DNA from: Chrysomallon squamiferum
Taxonomy: Eukaryota > Mollusca > Gastropoda > Neomphalida > Peltospiridae
Length of the DNA: 64,000 nt
Direction: 5' to 3'
Assembly (NCBI GenBank): GCA_012295275.1
Contig: CM022665.1
Span: forward strand, 28,023,446 to 28,087,445
Positions 36,011 to 50,900 of this stretch are shown in pieces (within the stretch, counting starts at the first letter, position 1; each line of letters begins with the position of its first letter). A program made the position numbers and the translations under genes. Under the pieces are notes generated by a model. That model did not search any database. It was not told the DNA's origin and was given only the letters and a program-made list of their open reading frames with translations.

Positions 36011-38806
36011 GGTAAAGCACATTTGTGAAGTGACCATTATGCACCAAGGTGGTACTATATCAAAGTGGCTATCCAAAGAGGACAAAAATCTTTTGTATTA
36101 ATGAGAAGATGAAGAAAAAGTTACTGCCACTTACCATGATCAGTGAATGGGATCCCTTGTAGGATTTTGATACAAAGCCACAATAAGCCTAAACATGATA
36201 GAAGATACTATATTAAAATCAGGCTGGATCTTTCCCATTTATTAATTTGAATGAATGAATGCCATATGAAATTATATGCTTTTTTACTGTGTGAAAGTTT
36301 TCCATGCTGGGTTACTAGATGAACTTAACTCTTTTAAAATAATGGATACACTGGTAAATCCTTCGTGCTTTTGGTATAATTCTGAATGTTTGTGAAAGTT
36401 ACATTGTCATCAAATCCAGATCATGATGCTGATCATGCATTAAAGTAAGTCAACCAGATATTTCTACATATGGACTTAGAACTAACTTTTCATTTTTTGT
36501 TTAATTTTTATTTTGTTTTTTTGTTTGATGTTTTTTAAATTATAAATATTACTTTTCCATATATTTATTTTTGTTAATTTCCTGTTGTTTTAATATTTAT
36601 TTGTTTATTTTCTTTTAATTCCTTTTCTTTTTTGTATTTTAATAACTGTTTTATAAATTTTATCTGCAGTCATTCCAGCTGGGGCTGGTGTTATTTTCTC
36701 AGTGACATACTTAAACTGGAAGTCACATTCTATTATTTAATCTGGTTGATATGGTCAGTAGTTCTGACTTCTGACAAAAGTATGTTGATTGGTCCTCAAT
36801 TTTATATTCTTCATTTTGATTGATTCATTCACCAAAATAAAGAATGTTCATTTGTTGATTAATTTATCATTTCTAGTCTGAGTTGAAACATTCACAATTC
36901 TGTACAAACAACAGAATATGATCTAACTGACATTCAGTGGCAATATCATAATGCTGAACTTCTATTTTTGCCTCAACAATATGTTTGACCTGCTAGCCAC
37001 AGTTTCTGGTCCAGAAAAACTAATTCATATTTTACATCTTTGTACTGGTCTAAAGTATATAAAATTTCAGACAATATAAAGAAACTGCAGGTGCTAAGCA
37101 GTTAAATGCTAATTTTCCCAAACAGGATAAGCACACACTACAGCTTTTGATGAACTAGCCATGGTTCGGAATGGAATACAGACAGCATTAGTGACCAAGA
37201 CTGATTCTATGACCAAGCCACACCTTTGGTCCTATCGCTGAATTGCAGAAGCACCAGATTGTAAAAGATTCATATTTGTATCTTAATTTGCAAATGAAAG
37301 ATCACTTAATATAAAAATGACAGCAGTACCTGATGTAAAGATTTAATAAAACTAAAACAGAAATATCTTCTAACTGGACTAAGTATCTTTTTTTTCATTC
37401 GATCTTCAAGAATAAAAGGATAATACTGATAAACAATGAAAACAAATAAGCAAACAAAAACAAAACAAAAAAAAATTCTACAAAATATCAACTTTTTTCT
37501 TCATTTTATTATATTATGTGATTAATTTAAATACAAAACAGTAAAATTAAATAGTAACAATAAAACAAGCTATAGTGGTATGTATATGAATGTGAATATA
37601 TTTATCTTTGTCAATATCAACATGGGACATTCTACAAAATATATTCTATAATTATTTAAAAATGTAATAAATTGATACTTATTAGGCAAATATATAATAA
37701 TCACAAAATAAATTTAACAATAAAATTTTAATTTTAATTATAAATTGTTTTTAAAATCTTAATTTTAAAATCACAGTACAATTTGATACATAAAATATAT
37801 ATTTAACATTAAAAAAAAAGTTGATGTATTAAATCAGAAATTTGCACTTTTGTTCTGAGATTGATTTCTGATAAGAACAATTTCTAAAGTTACTACTGAA
37901 CTTAACTAAGAAAATATGCACAGATACTATTCCATAGGAATCACTGCCATATATATTATGTATGTATTTAAAAAAAAAAATAATAATAATAAAATAATAA
38001 TATATTACTGAAAATAATATGGTAAATTTACTGTTTTAAAATTATCTGATATTATCTCACATAATATGGATTTCTTTTCTTCCCTGTAATCACAGAAAGG
38101 AAAAAACAAACCATAATCATACATTTAAAGAAAATAACAATCTAATAACAAAGGCACAACCATTGAATTTAGATTATTTTTTTGTTTTTAGTTAAATAAA
38201 AAAATACAACAAAATCATGCAAAAGCAACATTCATTAAAAAAACCCCAGACAATTAGAGAATTTTAGACTGAGTAGAAAAATAAATTTCAGTGTATGCAT
38301 TAATGGAAATAAAACATTTATGATTCATTTTTTTTTGTTGTTGTAAATAGTACTTTCATTAATTTGTTTAAAGACATTGTTTAACATTAAAAAAAAAAAA
38401 AAAAAAAAAAAAATGAGAAAGATAAATTAAACATATTGCCCAAAATGCTAGTTAGTTTCAGGAAAAAATCATCATTTTTTTATAGTGTACAAAACCTGGA
38501 ACAAAGACTTATTTTCTTAAGCACATACAAGTATGGAAAAAAAAAAAAAAGTGGAGGCCAAAAACAAAGTACATTAATATTTATTTAATAAATATTATTA
38601 AGCGGTATAACAATATCTTAGGAGTTTAACAGTGTCTTAACTTTTCTCTGAAGTAAAACCACCTCACCTAAGATTAATATCATTCAGAAACAGATTGGCT
38701 GATGTTCTTGAAAACCAAATGGTTTATCTTTGGGTGTCTTCTCACATTTAATTTGTTTGGAAAATTGCAATAGAGGCAGTAGTACAACAGAATGTTTATG
38801 TTAATT

Positions 38807-38873
38807 ATATTATTATTATTATCTAATTTTATTATTATTATTATTATCTAATTTTATTATTATTATTATCTAC

Positions 38874-38906
<33 letters not shown>

Positions 38907-38907
38907 T
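38807..38907. repeat. Higher-order (ATT)n array with TCTAATTT interruptions
   Basis: TTA/ATT runs are interrupted at regular intervals by TCTAATTT, then TCTACTTT, so roughly 27-bp blocks repeat three or four times. Confidence 0.85.
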
Positions 38908-41900
38908 TTGTCATATTTTGTTTTGTTGTATTTTTTTCATTTAATGACGTTAATATTGTGTAATTCATTTAGGCAAGTAAAATTGGAAGTTTTGTTTTGG
39001 GTAATATAATAAATATGGCGACCAGTGAGCTACATTTTAAACCATGAAATAATCATTCTGACTAAAACCTTTACATTAGACTCTTAAAAAATATATCTCC
39101 CAGAACTAAACACAAAGAAGGCTGCAGTAAAATCATTTTGTGTGTGTGTGGATAGATGCACAATATCCTACTACACACACACAGTATACATATGAATGTT
39201 GATATGATAATTCATTGTATTCATTTATTTTGTGCTAATTGCATAATAAACATTTTGTAAAAAAATTATAAACTTTTTTTTTTGTATTATCCTTTAAACA
39301 TATATATATATATATATATCACTGATAGTTATAAATATGTCCCTCCCTTGGTTTTACCACTGTTATTTATGAATATGAACACCATCTGGTTTATTAATTT
39401 AAAATTCTTTTCTTTTTTAATATACATACTGGTTTTATTATCATCATCATCATTATTATTAAATCTGATGTTTATATTTAAATGTAATATCATTTGTTTT
39501 GAATTACTACCTTTACAACACATATTATTCGATAAAATCTAATGAAGTTACTCTTTATTACACATCACATTAATAGAAAAACAAAAACTGTAGGCCATAA
39601 ACATAAACAAAAAATAAAATATATATATATTTCTTTAATATTGTTTGATAGAGAGGACAGATGAACGATCTATGGTGCACCAAATTGTGTTAATTTATAA
39701 AAATTAAAAAATTAACGTATCTAATTAAATACACTGATAAATATTAAATGATTGTTTTCAAAATAAATTTTCTTAATAATTAGGTCTTTATCAGTAAATA
39801 AAACAATTTTTAAAATAAATTTCTAATAAAAAAAAAAGTATTTCTTTCAGTGCCTGAAAACACTGGAAAAAAAAATGTTACTGATAATGTTATGTTTATA
39901 CAGATGTGCAACTATTGAAACATTAAAAATTATTTAGTACTTAAAAATTAATTCTCATCAAATCAGGGTATTATTTAGTTAAGAGTTTTGAATTTTTGAT
40001 TTTCTCATTTTGTAGCATAATAATAATATCTAAAAGCCAACAAAAATAATAATAATAATAGTAATAATAATAATAATAATAATAAAATATAGTTGTCTTT
40101 TGTTAGTCTAGAATTATTTTAAAAGAAAATAATAAATAATTCTGAAAAGGCCATAAAATGAAGGACGGAGTGATAAATCACAATAAACTAAATGCTTCTG
40201 ATAAACATGACAGATGTATTTTTAAGATATAAAATTTTGATAACAATGATATGCACATGCATGTTTTAGTTCTATGAACTTCAGAGAAAGCAAATTCAGT
40301 ACAGAAGAATGTATGCATGTGTGTCCATAAGAAAATGTGAGAGTATGTTTGTGTATGTGTGTGTATGTACAGGCTGGTATATTTGTGAGTGCATATGTGT
40401 GTGTACAAGTAAAAAAAAGTTTATGTAAAACAGAAATAAATCTGCAAAAGGTTTTTAGAAACAATTCAGAAACTGAGTAACTGTCGCAAATAAATATATC
40501 TGCAAACATAATAAACAAGTTGTTACAAAAATTACTTTTTAAAAAGGCACCTATATTCATGGACAGATGACAAAAACCTATAATGCTAATGTAGCTAAAC
40601 ACTTTAAATAAATCCAAAAAACATCATGATTCACAACACACATACATAAAAAAACTGTTGTGTTTTTAATGGGTTTTTTTAAAGGCAAAAATAACTTAAA
40701 ATCTTTATATAATGGATAAAAAATGAACAACCTACTTTGTTTTCAAATCAGATAAATTGATTTTACCAAAATGGAGAGAAAAAAAAAATGTAATTGCAAA
40801 AGATTATGTGAAAGTAGATCTTAATATTTCAATATGTACTTACTCCATTTCTCTAGATCAAAATTTTGCCCTTACAGATATAAAACAGGGCATATCACAC
40901 ACATATTATTTGAAAATTCACTTTCTTTCCAAATACTGAAAACAAAAAATATAAAATAACATTCTGTAATTAAAACTACCTAAATTAATCAATTAATTAG
41001 AACATTACAAAAACTGCACATCAAATAAATGCAATAAACACGACACACTTTTAACATGCATATTAAAATGAAAAATTTCTTTTGTCTCACACCTAATAAA
41101 CTCATAAATTTAAATATACACTGACTCAACTTAAAGTTCAGTAACTGAAACTATTAAAACGATAAACATAATAAAGTCACCTGTTTGTATCTAATAAATT
41201 AAAAAATATATATATAATAATAATATAAAATAAAAAAAATAAAATAAAATTAATTAATTAATCAATAATAATAACAATAACAACAAAAATGTACTGGAAG
41301 AGAATATCCCATATATGACAAATACTAGTCAAATCTCTTAATTTACACAGTTAACTTTTCCTTGGTGAACAATATAAAAGAACATTTTAATTTTCTTTAT
41401 TTTTTTTAAACTCTGTAAATCTTCTGAAATTTGTATTACATTTCCCTACCCTTCTAATCAGTTACAGAATGAGAAAAATATTAGAATAAATTATTAAAAA
41501 ATGTAAACAATATTTAAAACTGATGCAAATTTCATAAAACATTTATAAAAAATTCACTTTCTGTTTCTTAAACATTTAATCCATCACCCCCAAGATGGTT
41601 TATTCATTCTAAATAACAAATACAGGACAAATATTAATCATAGATTAATACTGAACTAATGAAATTAAAGTTAAGCAGTCAGTTTTGTATGGTTTTGAAA
41701 CACAAAAATTCATGAACATTTCTAACCTTGTTTTTTTAAAATAAATATCAACAGTGTGCAAGTTTGTGCTGGCTTTAGTGAAAAGTAGAAGAGAAAAAGA
41801 ATTTAGAATTCTTAAATAAGAAAATAATGTAACAAGAAGAGTATGTTTATCAATAAATATTAAATGTCCAAGACTGTGTATGTGTATGTTGTATTCTTTC

Positions 41901-42952
41901 ATTAATGATGACAGAATTTTTATTTACTATCAGCTAAAATTATGGTTAGAAGTATTTTGAAAATTTATCAAAAAATGTAATATTTAATCTGCATTTTAAA
42001 TGTGGAAGAAAAATAAGAAATAAAAAAATAGATATTTCCTGATCTGTAAAAATTCAAAATTCAATAATGCACATAAATTATGCTAATGCAATACATTTTA
42101 CTTATGCATAGTATATGGTGATATAAAAGGTTTTATAAAATTGTATTAAAATCAATATATACACATGTATAAACACAAATTATCAAGAATTAAAAGGATA
42201 TAATAAATTGCAAGTCTATGTGCATAAGCTTTATATAGCTATATCTGTATATAAATCTGTATTTATATACCTCTATATGAAATGTATACATAAAATAATT
42301 ATAACATTTTAAATTTTAAATTCATTTTATAATTATTTATAACACATTTTCAAACATGTTTTGCTCCACCAATATGATGAACAAAATGGGGGAAGATAAG
42401 AATATTAAGAATTGCTAATACCATTATACTGAAATATAAAAAAATTTCAGTAATAAACTGATTGCAATCTTTTATTTGTAGACGATGATATTTAGCCTAT
42501 TTTTATTACTCATTAAAATTCTGAAGTGTTTTTGATTATTATTTAATATATATTTTTAAATTAATGGTCTCATTCCAGTTCATAATCATTATACTATTTA
42601 CTTGCATAATTATTTATTCTTTTAATTTTAATTTTTTTTTAAAGAAAATATGTTTTTAGTCTCATTTAACTAATTATAAGAAAATAATAATAGTATTAAT
42701 AAAAAAAAAAAAAAAAAAAAATAATAATAATAATTTAAAAAGTTAATAAATTTACTGAAACATAGAGGGAACAAGCTGGAAATGTATGTATGATGATGAT
42801 CAGCACATGACAGACATAGTTCTAGGATAGGTTACACTGGTCTGATGATTCCTGCTCACAAGTATTACCCAACCCCTGCAAGAGTGCTGAATCAACACAA
42901 AGAAAAATGCAAAGTTGATGATAATTTGAAAAAAAACAAAAACATATGCTGT

Positions 42953-43310
42953 TTGGAATCTCTAAAACTTAAGCTGTATGATGAGAATAATAATATAAAA
43001 AATTTAATTGGAATGTCTAAAAATGGCCAGAACCTAATTCTAGTTAATTAAAATAATAATAATTTTTATAACTGTGTGGATGGAATGTCAAAGAATGACC
43101 AAAGGCTAAGTTCACTTTGGATCCAGAAATAATAATAATATTGTAAAATATGTGACTAAGTGTTTAAGAATAACCAAAATCTAAGTTCAGTCATGATTAA
43201 AAAAATAATAATAAATAAATAAATAAATAAATAAATAGTGATAACAATGAAAAAAAGATGGGTGGATGGATGTCAAAGTATGGCCAAAACATAATTTCAG
43301 TTTTGATCGT
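42953..43310. repeat. Degenerate minisatellite, about five units
   Basis: Units near 42953, 43007, 43079, 43152 and 43263 share GGAATGTC, AATGGCCA and TAAGTTCAGTT-like blocks followed by an AATAAT run. Spacing is about 54, 72, 73 and 111 bp, and growth of the internal AAT run explains part of the length variation. Confidence 0.65.
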
Positions 43311-43820
43311 AAATGCATCTGAAATGATGGTATCACTGATATGTCAAATTTTGTTATAATACTGATCAAAAATATTTCATGTCAGTAACAGTTATTAAGC
43401 AGTTTTGGTCATTATTACAAAAATAACACACACATGTCTTTGTAAAATTACTGGACATTTCAGCAGACAGCATTCAAAAACAATTGTAAAAAGAAACAAC
43501 AATGGATTCCTTAGAGTAACACAGACAAAAATCATCACACGTCTTATTATTATTATTATATTTTCTATTTTTTTCACCACAGAGATTTGTTATTATTATC
43601 ACAGATCAGATTTTGGTTTAAAATAGAACCTGTATTTAAATGGACAAAAGAAATTCTTGGAATTACTTAAGTTTTGTTGGCAAGAATTATCAGTAGGATA
43701 ACCAGGCTTAATAACAAATATTTACACTGTTTTAATAGCACTATTAAAAAAAAAAAATCACTTTTTTCCAGCTTTTATAGTATACAAGTCTATGCTAGTC
43801 TCTATTTTACATATAAGTGG

Positions 43821-43825
<5 letters not shown>

Positions 43826-43862
<37 letters not shown>
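43826..43862. repeat. (CT)n microsatellite
   Basis: Pure CT dinucleotide run of about 37 nt. Confidence 0.97.
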
Positions 43863-43866
<4 letters not shown>

Positions 43867-44852
43867 AAATGTGTTTATAATAGAAAAAAGCACAACCATA
43901 TAGCCTATTTTTTTTTTAATGCAGTTCAGTTGAATGTAAATTTACTATAAACTATATAAATATATGACATACATATTTTTGACAATTAAACAAATTACAC
44001 CAAATAATTAGCTTTAAATAAAACTGAGAAATAATATCAGAAGATATACCCAATGTATAATTTTGATCGTTTGTTTTTGATGTTTTTTCAATTATTTAAT
44101 ACTTATTTGTAACCTAGGTAAAATTCACTGATATAATTATATCTTCGTGTGTGTGTTTTTGTTTGTGTGTGTGTATAAAGAAGGAATGTGTTGAATCTTA
44201 AACACAGTTTGTTTAATCCCATGCCTTAAATACAATACCAAAAATAATATTTAACAAAAGAAAAACAGCAAACAATTACATATTGAAGATTACAATTAAT
44301 CATAAAATATTTATATCCTGCCCAGAAAAGAAAACAATTTAGAAACTTATTTAAAAATATAGAAATGATGTATAAATTTAAACTTATATACATTATAACA
44401 AAATATTATTCAGTCAGAAAAATAAAATTAATGCAGAAGCAAATTATTCGAAACCTGAAATAATAACTATTTTAGACTGAGACTTCAACTAATACAATAA
44501 ATAAATTACATCAAACTTTATAAAAACAAAAAAATGGACTTCACTGTTTGTAGTTCATTTTTGACACTTAGAATAAATAAATAAATAAAAATAACAGTAA
44601 TAATAATTCTACAAAATACTATTTAACAATAATCATAATCTAAACTTTAGGTAAGAAATAAAAATAAATAAAAAATACACCTAAAAATAACAATATATTT
44701 TTTAACAACAACCATCATACCCATACAATATGATATTAATATTTAATGCACACACATAACTGATAAAAGACTGCTGACTATAAAACACTTCAGAATTTAC
44801 AGTTTGAGCAATCAAACTCCAGTAGGAGGCAGTACCAGAGATTCTTGGACAT

Positions 44853-44927
44853 TCAGTGATCACTGAAATAAAAAAGTATTTTCTGCAAAGGAAGACCTTT
44901 GTGTGGTTTTAGACTTCTTGTATGCAG
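44853..44927 (-). CDS. Tentative terminal coding exon of SPTLC2
   Basis: Acceptor TACTTTTTCAG, then 24 codons ([15 protein letters not shown] within) and TGA. Phase 0 fits the exon 12 donor (GTGAGT at 46007), and the total length then matches the family. The residues do not resemble the vertebrate tail, so another 3' exon could be used instead. Confidence 0.5.
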   Translation of the reverse strand: MHTRSLKPHKGLPLQKILFYFSDH

Positions 44928-47900
44928 CTGAAAAAGTACTGACAATTTATGATGATTCTTTCTGGAAAAAAATAAAATAAAATAAAATAGAACAAAATAA
45001 AAATAATAAAAAATATATTTAAAAAATATTTTTAAAAATAAGTGTTCGAAAAGAAAGCCAAAACATTAGTGATGTATTCAAGATATTATATGATAATTGT
45101 ATGTACACTGGTTTAAAATCTTGATAATATTATTTATAAATATGAAAGTTTGTTGTCTCTTTAATGATGCTTGATGTTTTTTTTGTCCATCACATGCTTT
45201 CAAATATGTAAAGTTGGAATACTTCATCAACCTCACAATAATTTTAGGATTAATGAATTAAACTTAGTTGGTATTTATTAAAATTTAAATAAAAGTTTAA
45301 TTAATTATTAAGCTTTAGCTGCTCTAACTCTGAATAAATTTATAAGAGAAACAGAATCCTTCCTTTCTATGAAAATCCATTTATTTGTGGATCACAACAT
45401 TCACAGTATACCACACAAGAAAAAACTGAAGATCTGAAATGTTATGGGTGTCAAATCAAATAGCCACCAATTGCTCCAGTAAAATTCAACAAACACCTAA
45501 AAAGGCCAAGCACCCAGACTGCCAACTATTGCTCTGTATTCAGATTTAATGGTGTTTGCATCTAGGTTTAAAGTAATGAGAATATTATTTATATACCCCA
45601 GTTTAATTTTTTTATATTACTTACTAGGTTTAAACATTTTTTAATATTACTTACATAACTAGGTTTAAAGTTTTATAATATTACTTGTGTATCCAGATTT
45701 AAAGTATTGATAATATTGCTTATTATATTTCTTTTAAACTAAAAGTATCAGGTTTTAAGTGTGAACTTGTTTTAGCTTTTTTTTCCTTTCCTCTAATCAA
45801 GGTCAGCTTTAAAAATAGGAATACAGTAGCTTCAAACCAGCAATGTCACCAAAATGGCAACCACTTGAAGACAGTAAATTATCAGCAGAAATACAAATAT
45901 TGCTTTATGTTACTGCAGCTACAATTTTATATTGTAAAGTCTCTAAATGAACAGAATAATTATTCAAAATAAATCTAACATAATAAATGTAAATTTGTAA
46001 CACTCACTGTCAAAGGGCTGCTGTCTATGTGAAAATGAGATAGAGGTAATTTTGAAAATCGTATACGGACAATATCAACTACTTCTTCTATTAGTCTTAA
46101 AGCCTGTAATAAAGTATTTATAAGAAAAAAACATTAGAATTTCTAAGTGGAAACCATCCTTACATTAAATAATTGCATTGTTAACAAATTATGTCGTTTC
46201 TGAATAAAAAAAAAAAAAAAAGTACAAATGTCATTGCATCAACAGCTGTTTGTCTGCATAATAAAAACTAAATTATTTTTTTTTTTTTTTTTTATCAGTC
46301 TTTGCCTTCTGAATTAAAGACTTTTGTCTCTTAAAGCATCACAAAATAATTTAAAGTTTATACTTTTGGTGATATGAAGAAATAGTCAAAATGTATTCTA
46401 CATTTTCTCAGTTAGGTATAATTGTGTTAGATGATACTGATGAAGGTAAGTTCATTATAAATATAATAATAATAATAATAATAATACATGGTAGCCATCT
46501 TAATAAAGAAGAATAACAACAAAAGCAGTTTTAACATATGGCCTTAGTAGTCAATTAAAACAGAGATATAGTTGAGATATGTGGTTTTTAATTGTTTATC
46601 ATTGTCAGTATGAATATACGTCAAATGAATGTACTATACAAAATAATATAGCACACAGATATAACTACAAATATTAAATAACAGTATGTACTTTATTTCT
46701 CTATTCTACAAACCTCATCCATCATTTCTTTTGTGTGGGCTGATGAAACACAGAATCTAGCTCTACCTTCAATAACACGTGTAGCAGGAAAACCAACCAC
46801 AACAACAGCTAACCCTTTCTTCAGTGTCTCTCGGCTGAACATACTGTTAACACAAATCAAATTTATCAAAGAATCAAAACCACTGATATGGTGTACTCAG
46901 TGAGATCTGTGACAGTACAGACAAAAATTAACAGCACATATTTGTTCTTGTATGGATGCATGGAAGACAGCATTTGTGTGATAATGTTTACTGCAGAGAA
47001 ATATAAAACAGAAATTCATAATATACTGAGGATATTTCTAACTACACTTTCTAAAATGACACACACCTACACACACAAAGGAGAATGACAGCCTGAATAT
47101 ATTTTGGGGATTTTATTATTTAACTGGCATAGTTTATTATTATCAAAAGTTTGTTTTAAAGTAACAAAAGTTCCCCATATATACACATTATATGTAGCAA
47201 ATGATGTTAAGCTATATCAGTGCCAGAAAGATCTTAGTCACACTTATCTGTATTAGTCAAACCTAAATGGTATTTTAATTAGTACTTTTAATACAGGTAT
47301 TTATGCACACTTAATAACTTCAATGCTGATCATTGCAAAAGGTATAGTCAGTATATTAAACCACTAAGCCAGATGTAAGCTATTCATTGAAAAGAAAATA
47401 TAATTACGATATTTTGCTTGGGTTGAATATCAGCAATGGCACTACAGGAGAATCTCTATTTCCATACACAATGACACCAATTTTATGCAGACCTCTTCTG
47501 AAATATCTAGTGTTCAACAGTAACTGGTCAATTCTGTGCTGTCCTGAAAAAAACAAGAAAAATGAAAACACACTTTTAAATATTAAACAATTGTCTGAAA
47601 ATAGCACTTAAGTAAATGAAATATTATTCTTATTCTAAATAGTGATTATAATAATGAAACAACATTTTTAGTATGATCAAGGCCTATAATTGTCATAATC
47701 AACTTATTTCCATTGGTATCTAATACTATTATTATTATTAACTTACCTTTATTGCTACTGTTTAATATTATTATTGTATTTATAACGAACTTCACTGGCA
47801 TCTCTTTTAATACTATTATTATTATTATTATTATTATTGATATAATCTATTTACTTACTTTGGTACATATAACATTTTATTACTACCTTCATTAGTACCA

Positions 47901-50900
47901 TCCAGTCCCATTATTATTCTCATGGAGGCAAGGATCTGTGCTGCTACTGGAGGTGACATGACACACGAGTACATAGAACTGTGTGAATACACACGAAGGT
48001 AGTTTATCAATTTCTGAAATAAATGAAAACAACAACTGAAACACTGAAATTGTAAAATACATTTTCTTTGGAGTTTTATTTAGATGTAAATTTCTTAATG
48101 TTTTTATAAAATATTTTAACTTCTTAGGAATTTCTACCTGAGCAAAAGATAAATTCAGATTAAATTTAGACAACTATATGATATAAATAGTAAATATGTA
48201 GTGCAATATGAACCTTTTTTTCCCATATGGAATGACAGAATGAGAGCAGTATTTAGTTTACTTACAGAATACTTTTCATTTACTTATCTATGAAATTGCT
48301 TTTATTTCTGAGTAACAAAAGAATAAAACAGTCATTGTCTTTTCAGTTAATCAGTTCTGACTCTTATAGCATCACAAAATAATTTAAAGTTTGTGCATTT
48401 GATGAGATCTAGAAATAGTCTAAATATATTCTACACTGTTTTAAATGTATTTTACATACTGTGTGATTGTATTATTATGATCAGTATAATCCAAAATACA
48501 TAATGTGTGTGTGTGTGTGTGAATACAAAATATAAACAATAACGTTTATACTGAAATAATAAAAACATATGCAACAATATTAAATCCATTATTGTTTGTG
48601 GTTACTAGGAACAAACCATGAGAATATATTAAAGTCGGTTTGTTAAGTTTAAATTACTTTGAAAGTGACATCAGCTAATGAAGACAATAATTTATTTTGA
48701 AGTATTACAGATTATCTGACCCTTGCTAAAGCTTGGGCCCATTGTTTCATTTCATGTGGGATGTAATTTGTGTTATTCTGTAAGTCAGAGGCTGCCATTT
48801 CCCTTTCTAACATAGTCCACGTTTGTGAGCTGATAATAAATGAAAGACAGATGAATTATGTCATTTTGTTTGGGGACTACAAGTTAAATAATTACAGCTA
48901 TAAAACCAGATCTGGTCCAATGAACAGAGGCAATCTATAAACTCTTGAAAAACTGTTTAAATCACCTTTGATCCAGCTATATATCCACCAGCTGAGGCAA
49001 AACTCTTTGTGAAAGTTCCCATCATGACATCAATTTCTTTTGGGTCAATTCCAAAGTAATCAGTGACCCCTCTCCCGTGTGGACCAAGGGCACCAATGCT
49101 GTGTGCTTCATCCAGGTAAATGTAAGCTTTGTACTTTTTCTTCAGCTTAATTATATCAGGAAGTGGTAATATTGACCCTTCCATGCTGTGAAACAAAACT
49201 AATATTTTTAAACCAAGATGATTTATCACAACATTCATAGGTGTATTTGTAGGCTGATATTTAGAAGATATGAATTTACAAATTCTGAATTTACCACATA
49301 AATATAAATATACTCATTTAGAAGAATGAAATAATAAAATAATTTTAAATTAGATTAATATAAATGAGTTAAAATCTAAAATTTAATCATGCATATAAAG
49401 GCCATGCTTAGATAAATATGAAGACTTTTTGTTGATTGTGTGACAATTAGAAGGAACTAACGTCTGTCCATGAAACATTTGGATATACGACTAGATGTAC
49501 AGTTACTGAATGATTTACCTGTGAATACCCTCCACAACAATCAATATTTTCTTCCATGGTCTCTTTGATCTAGGCTGTCCTTCAATAACACTGTCTTGTA
49601 ATTTATTTTCTAGGTCTTTGACATCTATTAAAAAAAAAAAAAAAAATTAAAAATAATAATAATAATAATAATAATTAAGTGCTTAAATGAATTTTAATAT
49701 AAAATATAGGATTTTCCAATAAGATAAAAAAATAAAAAATAAAAATAACAAGCAGCAAATACAATCACACATACACACACACACATAACAGACAGAAACA
49801 TGTTAAAGCTTATTAAAACCTCTTTATTGGGAACTGTCTGCAATGAGAAAGAGCTTATCAATACATTAAGAAGGACCATCTTCTCTTGTACGTTATATCA
49901 TGTAGGTATTTGTTTCAGCTGTTAGAAGTAAATTAGAAAAAAATGTTTAATTCATTATTATTATTATTATTACTTCTTTATATTTTTTTATTTAAAAAAT
50001 ATTAAGATATAATCTATTCTTTAATATATATTAAGTTATTTTTAGATAAACATCTTATGATTATTAATGGACAAGAGTAAAATAAGAAATGGCAGATGTG
50101 AATTTAAATTTAATTTTCTTTTTTTATACACAAACAATTTGTTTGACACTATCAATATTAAACTATTCATTCATTTATACATATTCATATTATTTTAAAT
50201 ATATATGTATGTATATATGTATGTGTGTATGTATGTATATACACACAAGACACTGATCTGCAAATAACTTCATTTAAAATTGAAATTTAAACAAATGATT
50301 ACAATACAGAAAAAAATATCATAATATTTAATTTGATTTTTTTATGTAAAAGAAGTTCTTGCTGACATAATACAAATGACCCTGCATGTATGTCAGGCTA
50401 TGGCACAAAGATCTTTTCATTACAAACAACAGTTCACACCGATTAGGCTGTTTGAAACTTGCCAAGCATGTCATTTGAGCATAATAAAAAAGTACAACAA
50501 TTTCTAATATTGGAAACACTTCATATGCAAGCATTTTCAAACACCCATGATACTGCATGTCAAACTAAAGTATGTGTGTTTATACACTGATAATACAAAG
50601 GTATGATTTAACATTGTGAATCACTTCCTCCACTTTCTCGATTATTTAACATGATGGTTACACAAATACCAAAGCAAATTTTAAGTATGACTTTAGATGA
50701 AACTTTATAAATTTTGATTTTAATTTCTTTTTCTTTGTCAGACAGATCAAGTGCCTTTCATGATGTTTATTTACTTCTTATCAGTAATTTCCGTCTTTGT
50801 GATTTATAAATTAAAGATAATTTTTAATGTCAACATTTGTGTTACATAAGACATTTATATCAATAAATGTTTACACTTATGAATTATACATTAAAAAGTA

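Larger units (their letters stand above)
36130..44852. other. Gene-poor AT-rich spacer between the reticulon and SPTLC2 genes
   Basis: Contains simple repeats and low-complexity ORFs only. Less biased patches around 36900-37260 may be further remains of the transposon at 35.6 kb, but I cannot assign them. The leftward part next to 44853 should include the SPTLC2 3' UTR; its end is not determinable by eye. The 131-codon minus ORF at 40222-40617 is a Cys/His/Thr-rich reading of a TG-rich tract. Confidence 0.6.

Noticed and set aside
40178-40617. Minus-strand ORFs up to 131 codons
   Set aside because: Cys/His/Thr-rich reading of a TG-rich low-complexity tract; no splice signals or family resemblance.
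42953-43310. CRISPR-like repeat-spacer array
   Set aside because: Units are diverged, spacers are AAT microsatellites and the DNA is eukaryotic; it is a minisatellite.
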